NCBI RefSeq assembly: GCF_000003195.3 | Contig: NC_012875.2 | Location: forward strand, 12,653,425 to 12,717,424 | From: Sorghum bicolor | Taxonomy: Eukaryota; Streptophyta; Magnoliopsida; Poales; Poaceae | DNA: 64,000 nucleotides | Direction of reading: 5' to 3' | Shown: positions 1 through 12,570 of the stretch, piece by piece | How the letters are laid out: every line of letters begins with the position of its first letter | Position numbering within the stretch: the stretch's first letter is position 1 | The notes under the pieces: generated by a model | Told to the model about the DNA's origin: nothing | Databases searched by the model: none | The model's input: only the letters and a program-made list of their open reading frames with translations | Made by a program: the position numbers and the translations under genes

Positions 1-335
1 AACCTGATGACCCTGATAAGATTTTAGAAAAATATTAGAATCGCCATGTCGGATGAACATATGACAAAATAACCAAAATAAACTGTGTAGATCTTGAGAT
101 GTTATGAAATTTTGTATTTGGCAACTTTTTTATTTGAATTCATCTTGTCATGCAAAATCGTGTTTTTAATTGAAAATTTTAAAATTTGATTTTTTAAACA
201 ACCTCGGATGGATAAACTCTCTAAATAAACTTTCTAGATCTCAAAAAGTTATGAAACTTTGTAGTTGATAACTTTTTGTAATGAAATCATCTTGTCATAC
301 AAAAACTACATTTGAATATCTTAAATTTGAAAATT

Positions 336-371
336 CTTTGCCGAGTGTCAAAAATAAAACACTCGGCAAAG
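336..371. repeat. Single-hairpin form of the array's inverted repeat
   Basis: CTTTGCCGAGTGT, a 10-nt AT-rich spacer, then ACACTCGGCAAAG: a perfect 13-bp stem. This one-hairpin form marks the short units; similar copies lie near 1466, 2011, 5443 and 5991. Confidence 0.9.
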
Positions 372-882
372 AAAAAATTTCAAATCGAATATTAAAGCCC
401 TAAACGAATTCAAATCAAAATGTATTTAACTACAAAGTTGTATAACTTCTCAAGATCTACAATATTTATTTTGATCATTTCTTTATTTGACAAAGTCAAA
501 ACAAATTTATTTACAAATTTTACATCTCTCTTATAGTATATAAAACTACAAGACAAATATATAAGATTTTAGAAAAATATTAGAATCACCATGTTGGATG
601 AACATATGACAAACTAACCAAAATAAACTCTATAGATCTTGAGGTGTTATGAAATTTTGTATTTGGCAACTTTTTTATTTGAGTTCATCTTGTTATGCAA
701 AACCGTGTTTTTCATTGAAAATTTTAAAATTTGATTTTTTTTAAACAACCTCGGATGGCTAAACTCTCTAAATAAACTTTCTATATCTCAAAAAGTTATG
801 AAACTTTGTAGTTGATAACTTTTTGTTTTGAAATCATCTTGTCATGCAAAAACTATATTTGAATTTCTTAAATTTGAAAATT

Positions 883-958
883 CTTTGCCGAGTGTTTTTC
901 TTTGACACTCGGCAAAGACCTTCTTTGCCGAGTGTCAACGATAAAACACTCGGCAAAG
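883..958. repeat. Double-hairpin form of the array's inverted repeat
   Basis: Two consecutive inverted repeats of the same 13-bp arms are separated by a short ACCTT linker. This form marks the long units; similar copies occur near 2560, 3135, 3717, 4284, 4870, 6538, 7127, 7706, 8297, 8880, 9470 and 10053, several with one or two substitutions in an arm. Confidence 0.9.
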
Positions 959-3900
959 AAAACTTCAAATCGAATATTGAAGCCCTAATTGAATTCAAAT
1001 AAAAATGTATTTAACTACAAAGTTGTATAACTTCTCAAGATCTACAATATCTATTTTGATCATTTCTTTATTTGACAAAGTCAAAACAAATTTATTAACA
1101 AATTTTACATCTCTCTCTTATAGTATATGAAACTACAAGACAGATATATAAGATTTTAGAAAAATATTAGAATCACCATGTTGGATGAACATATGACAAA
1201 ATAACAAAAATAAACTCTATAGAACTTGAGATGTTATGAAATTTTGTATTTGGCAAAGTTTTTATTTGAGTTCTGTCATGCAAAACCGCGGTTTTAATTG
1301 AAAATTTTAAAATTTGATTTTTTTTAAACAACCTCGGATGGAAAAACTCTCGAAATAAACTTTGTAGATCTCAAAAAGTTATGAAACTTTGTAGTTGATA
1401 ACTTTTTGTTTTGAAATCATCTTGTCATGCAAAAACTACATTTGAATTTCTTAAATTTGAAAATTCTTTGCCGAGTGTCAAAAATAAAACACTCGGCAAA
1501 GAAAATTTCAAATCGAATATTGAAGCCCTAAACGAATTCAAATCAAAATGTATTTAACTACAAAGTTGTATAACTTCTCAAGATCTACAATATTTGTTTT
1601 GATTATTTCTTTATTTGACAAAGTCAAAACAAATTTATTTACAAATTTTACATCTCTCTCTTATAGTATATGAAACTACAAGACACATATATAAGATTTT
1701 AGAAAAATATTAGAATTACCATGTCGGATGAACATATGACAAAATAACCAAAATAAACTCTGTAGATCTTGAGATGTTATGAAATTTTGTATTTGGCAAC
1801 TTTTTTATTTGAGTTCATCTTGTCATGCAAAACCGCGTTTTTAATTGAAAATTTAAAATTTTGATTTTTTTAAACAACCTCGGATGGAAAAACTCTCCAA
1901 ATAAACTTTGTAGATCTCAAAAAGTTATGAAACTTTGTAGTTGATAACTTTTTGTTTTGAAATCATCTTGTCATACAAAAACTACATTTGAATTTCTTAA
2001 ATTTGAAAATTCTTTGCCGAGTGTCAAAAATAAAACACTCGGCAAAGAAAAAATTTCAAATCGAATATTACAGCCCTAAACGAATTCAAATCAAAATGTA
2101 TTTAACTACAAAGTTGTATAACTTCTCAAGATCTACAATATTTATTTTGATCATTTCTTTATTTGACAAAGACAAAACAAATTTATTTACAAATTTTACA
2201 TCTCTCTCTTATAGTATATAAAACTACAAGACAAATATATAAGATTTTAGAAAAATATTAGAATCACCATGTTGGATGAACATATGACAAACTAACCAAA
2301 ATAAACTCTATAGATCTTGAGATGTTATGAAATTTTGTATTTGGCAACTTTTTTATTTGAGTTCATCTTGTCATGCAAAACCGCGTTTTTTATTGAAAAT
2401 TTTAAAATTTGATTTTTTTTAAACAACCTCGGATGGCTAAACTCTCTAAATAAACTTTCTATATCTCAAAAAGTTATGAAACATTGTTGTTGATAACTTT
2501 TTGTTTTGAAATCATCTTGTCAAGCAAAAACTATATTTGAATTTCTTAAATTTGAAAATTCTTTGCCGAGTGTTTTTCTTTGACACTCGGACAAGACCTT
2601 CTTTGCCGAGTGTCGAAAATAAAACACTCGGCAAAGAAAATTTCAAATCGAATATTGAAGCCATAAATGAATTCAAATCAAAAAGTATTTAACTACAAAG
2701 TTGTATAACTTCTTAAGATCTACAATATCTATTTTGATCATTTCATTATTTGACAAAGTCAAAATAAATTTATTTACAAATTTTACATCTCTCTCTTATA
2801 GTATATGAAACTACAAGACAGATATATAAGATTTTAGAAAAATATTAGAATCACCATGTCGGATGAACATATGACAAAATAACAAAAATAAACTCTATAG
2901 ATCTTGAGATGTTATGAAATTTTGTATTTGGCAACTTTTTTATTTGAGTTCATCTTGTCATGCAAAACCGTGTTTTTGATTGAAAATTTTAAAATTTGAT
3001 TTTTTTTAAAGAACCTCGGATGGAAAAACTTTGTAAATCTCAAAAAGTTATGAAACTTTGTAGTTGATAACTTTTTGTTTTGAAATCATCTTGTCATGCA
3101 AAAACTACATTTGAATTTCTTAAATTTGAAAATTCTTTGCCGAGTGTTTTTCTTTGACACTCGGCAAAGGCCTTCTTTGCCGAGTGTCAACAATAAAACA
3201 CTCGGCAAAGAAAATTTCAAATCGAATATTGAAGCCCTAAACGAATTCAAATAAAAAAGTATTTAACTACAAAGTTGTATAACTTCTCAAGATCTACAAT
3301 ATCTATTTTGATCATTTCTTTATTTGACAAAGTCAAAACAAATTTATTTACAAATTTTACATCTCTCTCTTATAGTATATGAAACTACAAGACAGATATA
3401 TAAGATTTTAAAAGAATATTAGAATCACCATGTCGGATGAACATATGACAAAATAACCAAATAAACTCTATAGATATTGAGATGTTATGAAATTTTGTAT
3501 TTGGCAACTTTTTTATTTGAGTTCATCTTGTCATGCAAAACCACGGTTTTAATTGAAAATTTTAAAATTTGATTTTTTTAAACAACCTCAGATGGAAAAA
3601 CTCTCTAAATAAACTTTGTAGATCTCAAAAAGTTATGAAACTTTGTAGTTGATAACGTTTTGTTTTGAAATCATCTTGTCATGCAAAAACTACATTTGAA
3701 TTTCTTAAATTTGAAAATTCTTTGCCGAGTGTTTTTCTTTGACACTCGGCCAAGACCTTCTTTGCCGAGTGTCAAAAATAAAACACTCAGCAAAGAAAAA
3801 TTCAAATCGAATATTGAGGCCCTAAATGAATTCAAATTAAAAAGTATTTAACTACAAAGTTGTATAACTTCTCAAGATCTACAATATTTATTTTGATCAT

Positions 3901-6900
3901 TTCTTTATTTGATAAAGTCAAAACAAATTTATTTATAAATTTTACATCTCTCTTATAGTATATGAAACTACAAGACAGATATATAAGATTTTAGAAAAAA
4001 TATTAGAATCACCATGTCAGATGAACATATGACAAAATAACCAAAATAAACTCTATAGATCTTGAGATGTTATGAAATTTTGTATTTGGCAACTTTTTCA
4101 TGCAAAATCGCGGTTTTAATTGAAAATTTTAAAATTTGATTTTTTTTAAACAACCTCGGATGGCTAAACTCTCTAAATAAACTTTGTAGATCTCAAAAAG
4201 TTATGAAACTTTGTAGTTGATAACTTTTTGTTTTGAAATCATCTTGTCATGCAAAAACTACATTTGAATTTCTTAAATTTGAAAATTCTTTGCCGAGTGT
4301 TTTTCTTTGACACTCGGCAAAGACCTTCTTTGCCGAGTGTCAACAATAAAACACTCGGCAAAGAAAATTTCAAATCGAATATTGAAGCCCTAAACGAATT
4401 CAAATAAAAATGTATTTAACTACAAAGTTGTATAACTTCTCAAGATCTACAATATCTATTTTGATCATTTCTTTATTTGATAAAGTCAAAACAAATTTAT
4501 TTACAAATTTTACATCTCTCTTATGGTATATGAAACTACAAGACAGATATATAAGATTTTAGAAAAATATTAGAATCACCATGTCGGATGAACATATGAC
4601 AAAATAACAAAAATAAACTCTATAGATCTTGAGATGTTATGAAATTTTGTATTTGGCAAAGTTTTTATTTGAGTTCATCTTGTCATGCAAAACCGCGGTT
4701 TTAATTGAAAATTTTAAAATTTGATTTTTTTTTAAACAACCTCGGATGAAAAAACATCCTAAATAAACTTTGTAGATCTCAAAAAGTTATGAAACTTTGT
4801 AGTTGATAACTTTTTGTTTTAAAATCATCTTGTCATGTAAAAACTACATTTGAGTTTCTTAAATTTGAAAATTCTTTGTCGAGTGTTTTTCTTTGACACT
4901 CGGCAAAGACCTTCTTTGCCGAGTGTCAAAAATAAAACACTCGGCAAAGAAAATTTCAAATCGAACGAATTCAAATCAAAATGTATTTAACTACAAAGTT
5001 GTATAACTTCTCAAGATCTACAATATTTATTTTGATCATTTCTTTATTTGACAAAGTCAAAACAAATTTATTTACAAATTTTACATCTCTCTTATAGTAT
5101 ATGAAACTACAAGACACATATATAAGATTTTAGAAAAATATTAGAATCACCATGTCGGATGAACATATGACAAAATAACCAAAATAAACTCTATAGATCT
5201 TGAGATGTTATGAAATTTTGTATTTGGCAACTTTTTTATTTGAGTTCATCTTGTCATGCAAAACCGCGTTTTTAATTGAAAATTTTAAAATTTGATTTTT
5301 TTTAACAACCTCGGATGGAAAAACTCTCCAAATAAACTTTGTAGATCTCAAAAAGTTATGAAACTTTGTAGTTGATAACTTTTTGTTTTGAAATCATCTT
5401 GTCATACAAAAACTACATTTGAATTTCTTAAATTTGAAAATTCTTTGCCGAGTGTCAAAAATAAAACACTCGGCAAAGAAAAAATTTCAAATCGAATATT
5501 ATAGCCCTAAACGAATTCAAATCAAAATGTATTTAACTACAAAGTTTTATAACTTCTCAAGATCTACAATATTTATTTTGATCATTTCTTTATTTGACAA
5601 AGTCAAAACAAATTTATTTACAAATTTTATATCTCTTTCTTATAGTATATAAAACTACAAGACAGATATATAAGATTTTAGAAAAATATTAGAATCACCA
5701 TGTCGGATGAACATATGACAAAATAACCAAAATAAACTCTATAGATCTTGAGATGTTATGAAATTTTGTATTTGGCAACTTTTTTATTTGAATTCATCTT
5801 GTCATGCAAAACAGCGTTTTTAATTGAAAATTTTAAAATTTGATTTTTTTAAACAACCTCGGATGGAAAAACTCTCCAAATAAACTTTGTAGATCTCAAA
5901 AAGTTATAAAACTTTATAGTTGATAACTTTTTGTTTTGAAATCATCTTGTCATACAAAAACTACATTTGAATTTCTTAAATTTGAAAATTCTTTGCCGAG
6001 TGTCAAAAATAAAACACTCGGCAAAGAAAAAATTTCAAATCGAATATTAAAGCCCTAAACCAATGCAAATCAAAATGTATTTAACTACAAAGTTGTATAA
6101 CTTCTCAAGATCTACAATATTTATTTTGATCAAATCTTTATTTGACAAAATCAAAACAAATTTATTTACTAATTTTACATCTCTCTCTTATAGTATATAA
6201 AACTACAAGACAGATATATAAGATTTTAGAGAAATATTAGAATCACCATGTTAGATGAACATATGACAAACTAACCAAAATAAACTCTATAGATCTTGAG
6301 ATGTTATGAAATTTTGTATTTGGCAACTTTTTTATTTGAGTTCATCTTGTCATGCAAAACCGCGTTTTTCATTGAAAATTTTAAATTTTGATTTTTTTTA
6401 AACAACCTCGGATGGCTAAACTCTCTAAATAAACTTTATATATCTCAAAAAGTTATGAAACTTTGTAGTTGATAACTTTTTGTTTTGAAATCATCTTGTA
6501 ATGCAAAAACTACATTTGAATTTCTAAAATTTGAAAATTCTTTGCCGAGTGTTTTTCTTTGACACTCGACCAAGACCTTCTTTGCCGAGTGTCAAAAATA
6601 AAACACTCGGCAAAGAAAATTTCAAATCGAATATTGAAGCCATAAACGAATTCAAATCAAAAAGTATTTAACTACAAAGTTGTATAACTTCTCAAGATCT
6701 ACAATATCTATTTTGATCATTTCTTTATTTGACAAAGTCAAAACAAATTTATTTACAAATTTTACATCTCTCTCTTATAGTATATGAACTGCAAGACAGA
6801 TATATAAGATTTTAGAAAAATATTAGAATCACCATGTCGGATGAACATATGACAAAATAACAAAAATAAACTCTATAGATCTTGAGATGTTATGAAATTT

Positions 6901-9900
6901 TGTATTTGGCAACTTTTTTATTTGAGTTCATCTTGTCATGCAAAACCGTGTTTTTAATTGAAAATTTTAAAATTTGATTTTTTTTAAACAACCTCGGATG
7001 GAAAAACTCTCTAAATAAACTTTCTAGATGTCAACAAGTTATGAAACTTTGTAGTTGATAATTTTTTGTTTTGAAATCATCTTGTCTTGCAAAAACTACA
7101 TTTCAATTTCTTAAATTTGAAAATTCTTTGCCAAGTGTATTTCTTTGACACTCGGTAAAGACCTTCTTTGCCTGAGTGTCAAAAATAAAACACTCGGCAA
7201 AGATAATTTCAAATCGAATATTGAAGCCCTAAACGAATTCAAATAAAAATGTATTTAACTATAAAGTTGTATAACTTCTCAAGATCTACAACATTTATTT
7301 TGATCATTTCATTATTTGACAAAGCCAAAACAAATTTATTTACAAATTTTACATCTCTCTTATAGTATATGAAACTACAAGACAGATATATAAGATTTTA
7401 GAAAAATATTAGAATCGCCATGTCAGATGAACATATGACAAAATAACCAAAATAAACTCTATAGATCTTGAGATGTTATAAAATTTTGTATTTGGAAACT
7501 TTTTATTTGAGTTCATCTTGTCATGCAAAATCGCGTTTTTAATTGAAAATTTTAAAATTTGATTTTTTTAAACAACCTCGGATGGAAAAACTCTCTAAAT
7601 AAACTTTCTAGATCTCAAAAAGTTATGAAACTTTGTAGTTGATAACTTTTTATTTTGAAATCATCTTGTCATGCAAAAACTACATTTGAATTTCTTAAAT
7701 TTGAAAATTCTTTGCCGAGTATTTTTCTTTGACATTCGGCAAAGACCTTCTTTGCCGAGTGTCAAAAATAAAACACTCGGCAAAGACAATTTCAAAATCG
7801 AATTTTGAATCCCTAAATGAATTCAAATCAAAAAGTATTTAACTACAAAGTTGTATAACTTCTTAAGATCTACAATATTTATTTTGATCATTTCTTTATT
7901 TGACAAAGTCAAAACAAATTTATTTACAAATTTTACATCTCTCTCTTATAGTATATGAAACTACAAGACAGATATATAAGATTTTAGAAAAATATTAGAA
8001 TCACCATGTCGGATGAACATATGACAAAATAACCAAAATAAACTCTATAGATCTTGAGATGTTATGAAATTTTGTATTTGACAACTTTTTTATTTGAGTT
8101 CATCTTGTCATGCAAAACCGTGTTTTTAATTGAAAATTTTAAAATTTGATTTTTTTTTAAACAACCTTGGATGGAAAAACTCTCTAAATAAACTTTGTAG
8201 ATCTCAAAAAGTTATGAAACTTTGTAGTTGATAACTTTTTATTTTGAAATCATCTTGTCAGGCAAAAACTACATTTGAATTTCTTAAATTTGAAAATTCT
8301 TTGCCGAGTGTTTTTGTTTGACACTCGGCAAAGACCTTCTTTGCCGAGTGTCCAAAATAAAACACTCGGCAAAGAAAATTTCAAATCGAATATTGAAGCC
8401 CTAAACGAATTCAACTCAAAAAGTATTTAACTACAAAGTTGTATAACTTCTCAAGATCTACAACATTTATTTTGATCATTTCATTTTTTGACAAAGCCAA
8501 AACAAATTTATTTATAAATTTTACATCTCTCTCTTATAGTATATGAAACTACAAGACACACATATAAGATTTTAGAAAAATATTAGAATCGCCATGTCAG
8601 ATGAACATATGACAAAATAACCAAAATAAACTCTGTAGATCTTGAGATGTTATGAAATTTTGTATTTGGCAACTTTTTATTTTAGTTCGTCTTGTCATGC
8701 AAAATCGCGTTTTTAATTGAAAATTTGAAAATTTGATTTTTTTAAACAACTTCGGATGGAAAAACTCTCTAAATAAACTTTCTAGATCTCAAAAAGTTAT
8801 GAAACTTTGTAGTTGATAACTTTTTGTTTTGAAATCATCTTGTCATGCAAAAACTACATTTGAATTTATTAAATTTGAAAATTATTTGCCGAGTGTTTTT
8901 GTTTGACACTCGGCAAAGACCTTATTTGCCGAGTGTCAAATATAAAACACTCGGCAAAGAAAATTTCAAATCGAATATTGAAGCCCTAAACGAATTCAAA
9001 TCAAAAAGAATTTAACTACAAAGTTGTATAACTTCCCAAGATCTACAATATTTTTTTGATGATTTCTTTATTTGACAAAGTCAAAACAAATTTATTTACA
9101 AATTTTACATATCTCTCTTATAGTATATGAAACTAAAGACTGATATATAAGATTTTAGAAAAATATTAGAATCACCATGTCGGATGAACATATGACAAAA
9201 TAACTAAAATAAACTCTATAGATCTTGAGATGTTATGAAATTTGGTATTTGGCAACTTTTTTATTTGAGTTCATCTTGTCATGCAATAACGTGTTTTTAA
9301 TTGAAAATTTTAAAATTTGATTTTTTTTAAACAACCTCAGATGGAAAAACTTTCTGAATAAACTTTTTATATCTCAAAAAGTTATTAAACTTTGTAGTTG
9401 ATAACTTTTTGTTTTAAAATCATCTTGTTATGCAAAAACTACATATGATTTTCTTAAATTTGAAAATTTTTTGCCGAGTGTTCTTCTTTGACACTCGGGA
9501 AAGACCTTCTTTGCTGAGTGTCAAAAATAAAATACTCAGCAAAGAAAATTTCAAATCAAATTTTGAAGCCCTAAACGAATTCAAATCAAAAAGTATTTAA
9601 CTACAAAGTTGTCTAACTTCTCAAGATCTACAACATTTATTTTGATCATTTCTTTATTTTACAAAGCCAAAGCAAATTTATTTACAAATTTTACATCTCT
9701 CTTATAGTATATGAAACTACAAGACAGATATATAAGATTTTAGAAAAATATTAGAATCGCCATGTCGGATGAACATATGACAAAATAACCAAAATAAACT
9801 GTGTAGATCTTGAGATGTTATGAAATTTTGTATTTGGCAACTTTTTTATTTGAGTTCATCTTGTCATGCAAAATCGTGTTTTTAATTGAAAATTTTAAAA

Positions 9901-10272
9901 TTTGATTTTTTAAACAACCTCGGATGGATAAACTCTCTAAATAAACTTTCTAGATCTCAAAAAGTTATGAAACTTTGTAGTTGATAACTTTTTGTTTTGA
10001 AATCATCTTGTCATGCAAAAACTACATTTGAATTTCATAAATTTGAAAATTCTTTGCCGAGTGTTTTTCTTTGACACTCGGCAAAGACCTTCTTTGTCGA
10101 GTGTCAAACATAAAACACTCGGCAAAGAAAATTTCAAATAAAATTTTCATGCCCTAAACGAATTCAAATCAAAAAGTTTTTAACTACAAAGTTGTATAAC
10201 TTCTCAAGATCTACAACATTTAATTTGATCATTTCTTTATTTGACAAAGAAAAACAAATTTATTTACAAATT

Positions 10273-10947
10273 TGTAACACCCGATTTTAAGAACAAAATC
10301 AGATATGCACCATATGTGAGTTTTAGAAAACAAGCCTCACATATAGCTACAAATAAGGGATAATATCAAAGGAAACGCATAAATTATATAGTGTACATAG
10401 TAAATCAGAAACAACTTTAGGCAGCAAACCACGGAATATAACTCCAAACTTTGGGTGTTAACTTCTCTCTACAGGATCCAACTGACTGGTTGATCACAAG
10501 CCCAATACTTCTCCTGAGGTGTGGGGGAGATAGCAAGAGTGAGTCCAAGACGAACTCCGCAAGTATAACAACTAGATTGTAGATCCCACGGTCTCATGAT
10601 CAATGTGACATAAATAATATAGAGCATTAAACAATAAACTATGAGTATCGTAACACAACAAGATTCATCACCTTTAATGTAAGAATCCCCAAGACCGCTC
10701 GTGACCGTGAGCACGGCTAGTATACCAGTTTTTAACACTCTGTAGAGGTTGTACATCTTTACCCATGAGTCATGATTTACCCTTTCGCCCGAGGGGATCA
10801 GCCTCTTAACCCACTACCAAGGTAGGTCAGCAGGGATCACTATGAAGTCTTTCAAAGGTTCGTCTAACAAGTTAGGGCCGCTTGGTTTCGGTAGTCAGTC
10901 CGTTTGATTCTACCCCGCTTGGAATCCACGGTCTGCTATCCTCCATT
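10273..10947 (-). mobile_element. Truncated chromovirus-type LTR fragment
   Basis: It begins TGTAACACCCG directly against the broken satellite unit, as expected for an LTR end. The stretch near 10690-10760, read on the minus strand (tacaacctctacagagtg...agccgtgctcacggtcacgagcgg), matches the part of the host LTR at 16265-16322, so this is a related but diverged LTR in minus orientation. Its inner end is lost near 10947, where unrelated LTR sequence starts; that boundary is approximate. No coding capacity: the open frame at 10469-10756 is LTR sequence. Confidence 0.7.
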
Positions 10948-11890
10948 TGTGCCACACGGTGTCGACGAAAGCTCGTCGGCAGTCTACATCGTGGTATACC
11001 CACGGTAGTAGTTTATCGGTAGACGGTGCGCAAGCTACAAACTTGATGGTGACGCAAGACACAGACAAGGTTTTTATCTAGGTTCGGCCACCGTGTGGGC
11101 GTAATACCTACGTCCTGCGTCTCATTGTATTGGATTGTGTTGAGATGATTTGCCTAGGGGGGTCCCTTGCATTTCTTTATATAGTCCAGATGGCAGGGTT
11201 ACAAATCTGGAAACTAATCCTAGTCGGCTACAATTGCCATAGATAGCACAATATCAATTCCTATTCTAACCGACTAGAATCTGGCTAGATCTCCACGTCT
11301 TGTTTCCTTGCATGAAACTCCGAGCAGTTGGATCAAGCCTCGGACTGTCTTCGTGATGGGCCAAGCCTCCTAGCCCAAGTCTAGCCGTAAGGGTATAGGG
11401 GTTTATACCCCCACAGCTAGTCCCCGAGCACCATGTATTGTGATGTAACACGCCGTCTTGAGCTTCTTCGACTAGTGAGGCTTGATGTCTTCAATAAGAA
11501 GGAAAATCGCCCAAATAGTTGCAACTTTATTTTAACCAACTCAAAAGACAGTTGATCAACATTGACATCGAAGAAGTAGGTTGTTCGAAGAACGCATGGT
11601 GCTCCTAATCAAAAAAGATTTTTTTCCTGGTGAAGTGTGCCCACTTTACTTTTCTGAAAAGTACAGACTTTCAAAAAGTAAGCATGTTCACCGTAAGGTG
11701 AAGTGTGCCCACTTAGTCCCCGAGCCTGGTAGTAGGTGACGTAGGCACGTGGTGCCAGGGTCAAAAAAGTCTTCATAGAAATTTCAAAACTGAGATGCAT
11801 CGTCAGATGCATCACACCGATGTAGTCCCCGAGCTTGCTGGAAAGCGAAGTATGAGCCTTGTAGCAAGGTCTAAAAAATTGAATTTACGA

Positions 11891-12172
11891 GTCCCCGAGC
11901 CTATCATGCTCGTCTGCAACGGAACAGACTAATCGACCAGTCCCCGAGCATATCATGCTCGTCTGCAATGGAACAGACTAGTCGACCAGTCCCCGAGCAT
12001 ATAATGCTCGGTAGTCGGTACAGTCCCCAAACTCTCAAATTGGCGGGCTGGTCGACCAGTCCCCGAGCATATAATGCTCGGTGGTCGGTACAATCCCCAA
12101 ACTCTCAAATTGGCAGGCTGGTCGACCAGTCCCCAAGCATATAATGCTCGGGGGTCGGTGCAATCCCCAGGT
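11891..12172 (+). repeat. 49-bp and 70-bp tandem repeats with GAGCAT/ATGCTC palindromes
   Basis: Copies of GTCCCCGAGCAT start at 11891, 11940, 11989, 12059 and 12129. The first two intervals are 49 bp and the next two are 70 bp. The 70-bp form carries an extra CCCCAAACTCTCAAATTGGC segment. Each copy contains GAGCAT-(3 nt)-ATGCTC, a short inverted repeat. The block lies about 300 bp upstream of a TATA box, a common place for LTR enhancer repeats. Confidence 0.85.
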
Positions 12173-12464
12173 ATGTCATACACCGTCCTCCACCAGATCC
12201 ACTTGTCTTTTGGAAAAAGCATCTCGCCACATTAATGCGTGATGTGACAAGGCATCCTGGTGTATTGTCAGACGGTTGCGTAAAAAGGTGTGCCTGGTAA
12301 CTGTGCAGCCGCTCTTTGCGTGGTTCAAGAAAAGGAAACCACCAATTATGCAGAAAAGCCACCATATTAACTGCCGGTAATTATTGAAACCCGAAACGCC
12401 GCATCCGCCGCAGGGCCCGCCCACTTCCCTAGAATGTGGGAAGTGGAAGAGGTGGAGCTGCTGT

Positions 12465-12471
12465 TATAAAA
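12465..12471 (+). promoter_or_regulatory. Putative TATA box of the truncated LTR
   Basis: TATAAAA in a GC-richer setting (ctgctgTTATAAAAtgctcag), followed by a pyrimidine-rich stretch. It would be the core promoter of the 10948-12570 LTR if that LTR is in plus orientation. Confidence 0.4.
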
Positions 12472-12570
12472 TGCTCAGTGCAGCGCCCATATTCTTTACC
12501 CTACCTTTGCCTAGAAACCTTCTGCTCTTGCTGTTGGGTATTCTTAACATCATTACCAAAAGTAGACTTA

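Larger units (their letters stand above)
1..10272. repeat. Tandem array of ~545/586-bp AT-rich satellite-like units (CACTA-associated motif)
   Basis: A head-to-tail array that begins before the window. Using the anchor GGATGAACAT (or AGATGAACAT), copies start at 51, 596, 1183, 1726, 2274, 2861, 3435, 4019, 4586, 5157, 5705, 6253, 6839, 7425, 8011, 8599, 9182 and 9767. Spacings fall into two classes, about 543-548 and 567-588 bp. The difference is one or two copies of the inverted repeat CTTTGCCGAGTGT...ACACTCGGCAAAG. This motif is known from sub-terminal and internal repeats of grass CACTA transposons, so the array may be the internal repeat of a giant CACTA element or a satellite derived from one; no CACTA terminus or transposase is visible. 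The array stops abruptly at 10272, where an LTR end begins. Short open frames in it (for example 1988-2221 and 5419-5652) are non-coding by-products of the repeat. Confidence 0.93.
10948..12570 (+). mobile_element. Truncated Ty3-type LTR fragment (Tat-like style)
   Basis: Non-coding sequence with features of a grass Ty3 LTR: GTGTCGACGAAAGC near 10970, a stretch around 11060-11130 (ggttcggcc...cctacgtcctgcgtc) common in such LTRs, repeated CCCCGAGC boxes from about 11410 onward, a tandem-repeat block at 11891-12172 and a TATA box at 12465. Orientation is inferred from that TATA box, and lineage from sequence style, so both are tentative. Neither a second LTR nor an internal region is present. 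Both boundaries are approximate. Confidence 0.55.

Noticed and set aside
1988..5652. Two nearly identical 77-codon open frames as a small duplicated gene
   Set aside because: They are frames within tandem repeat units spanning the hairpin, with no codon bias or domain; other units carry stops in the same place.
1..10272. CRISPR-like array
   Set aside because: Units are 545-588 bp with no short repeat/spacer pattern; the sequence is plant satellite or CACTA-type repeat DNA.
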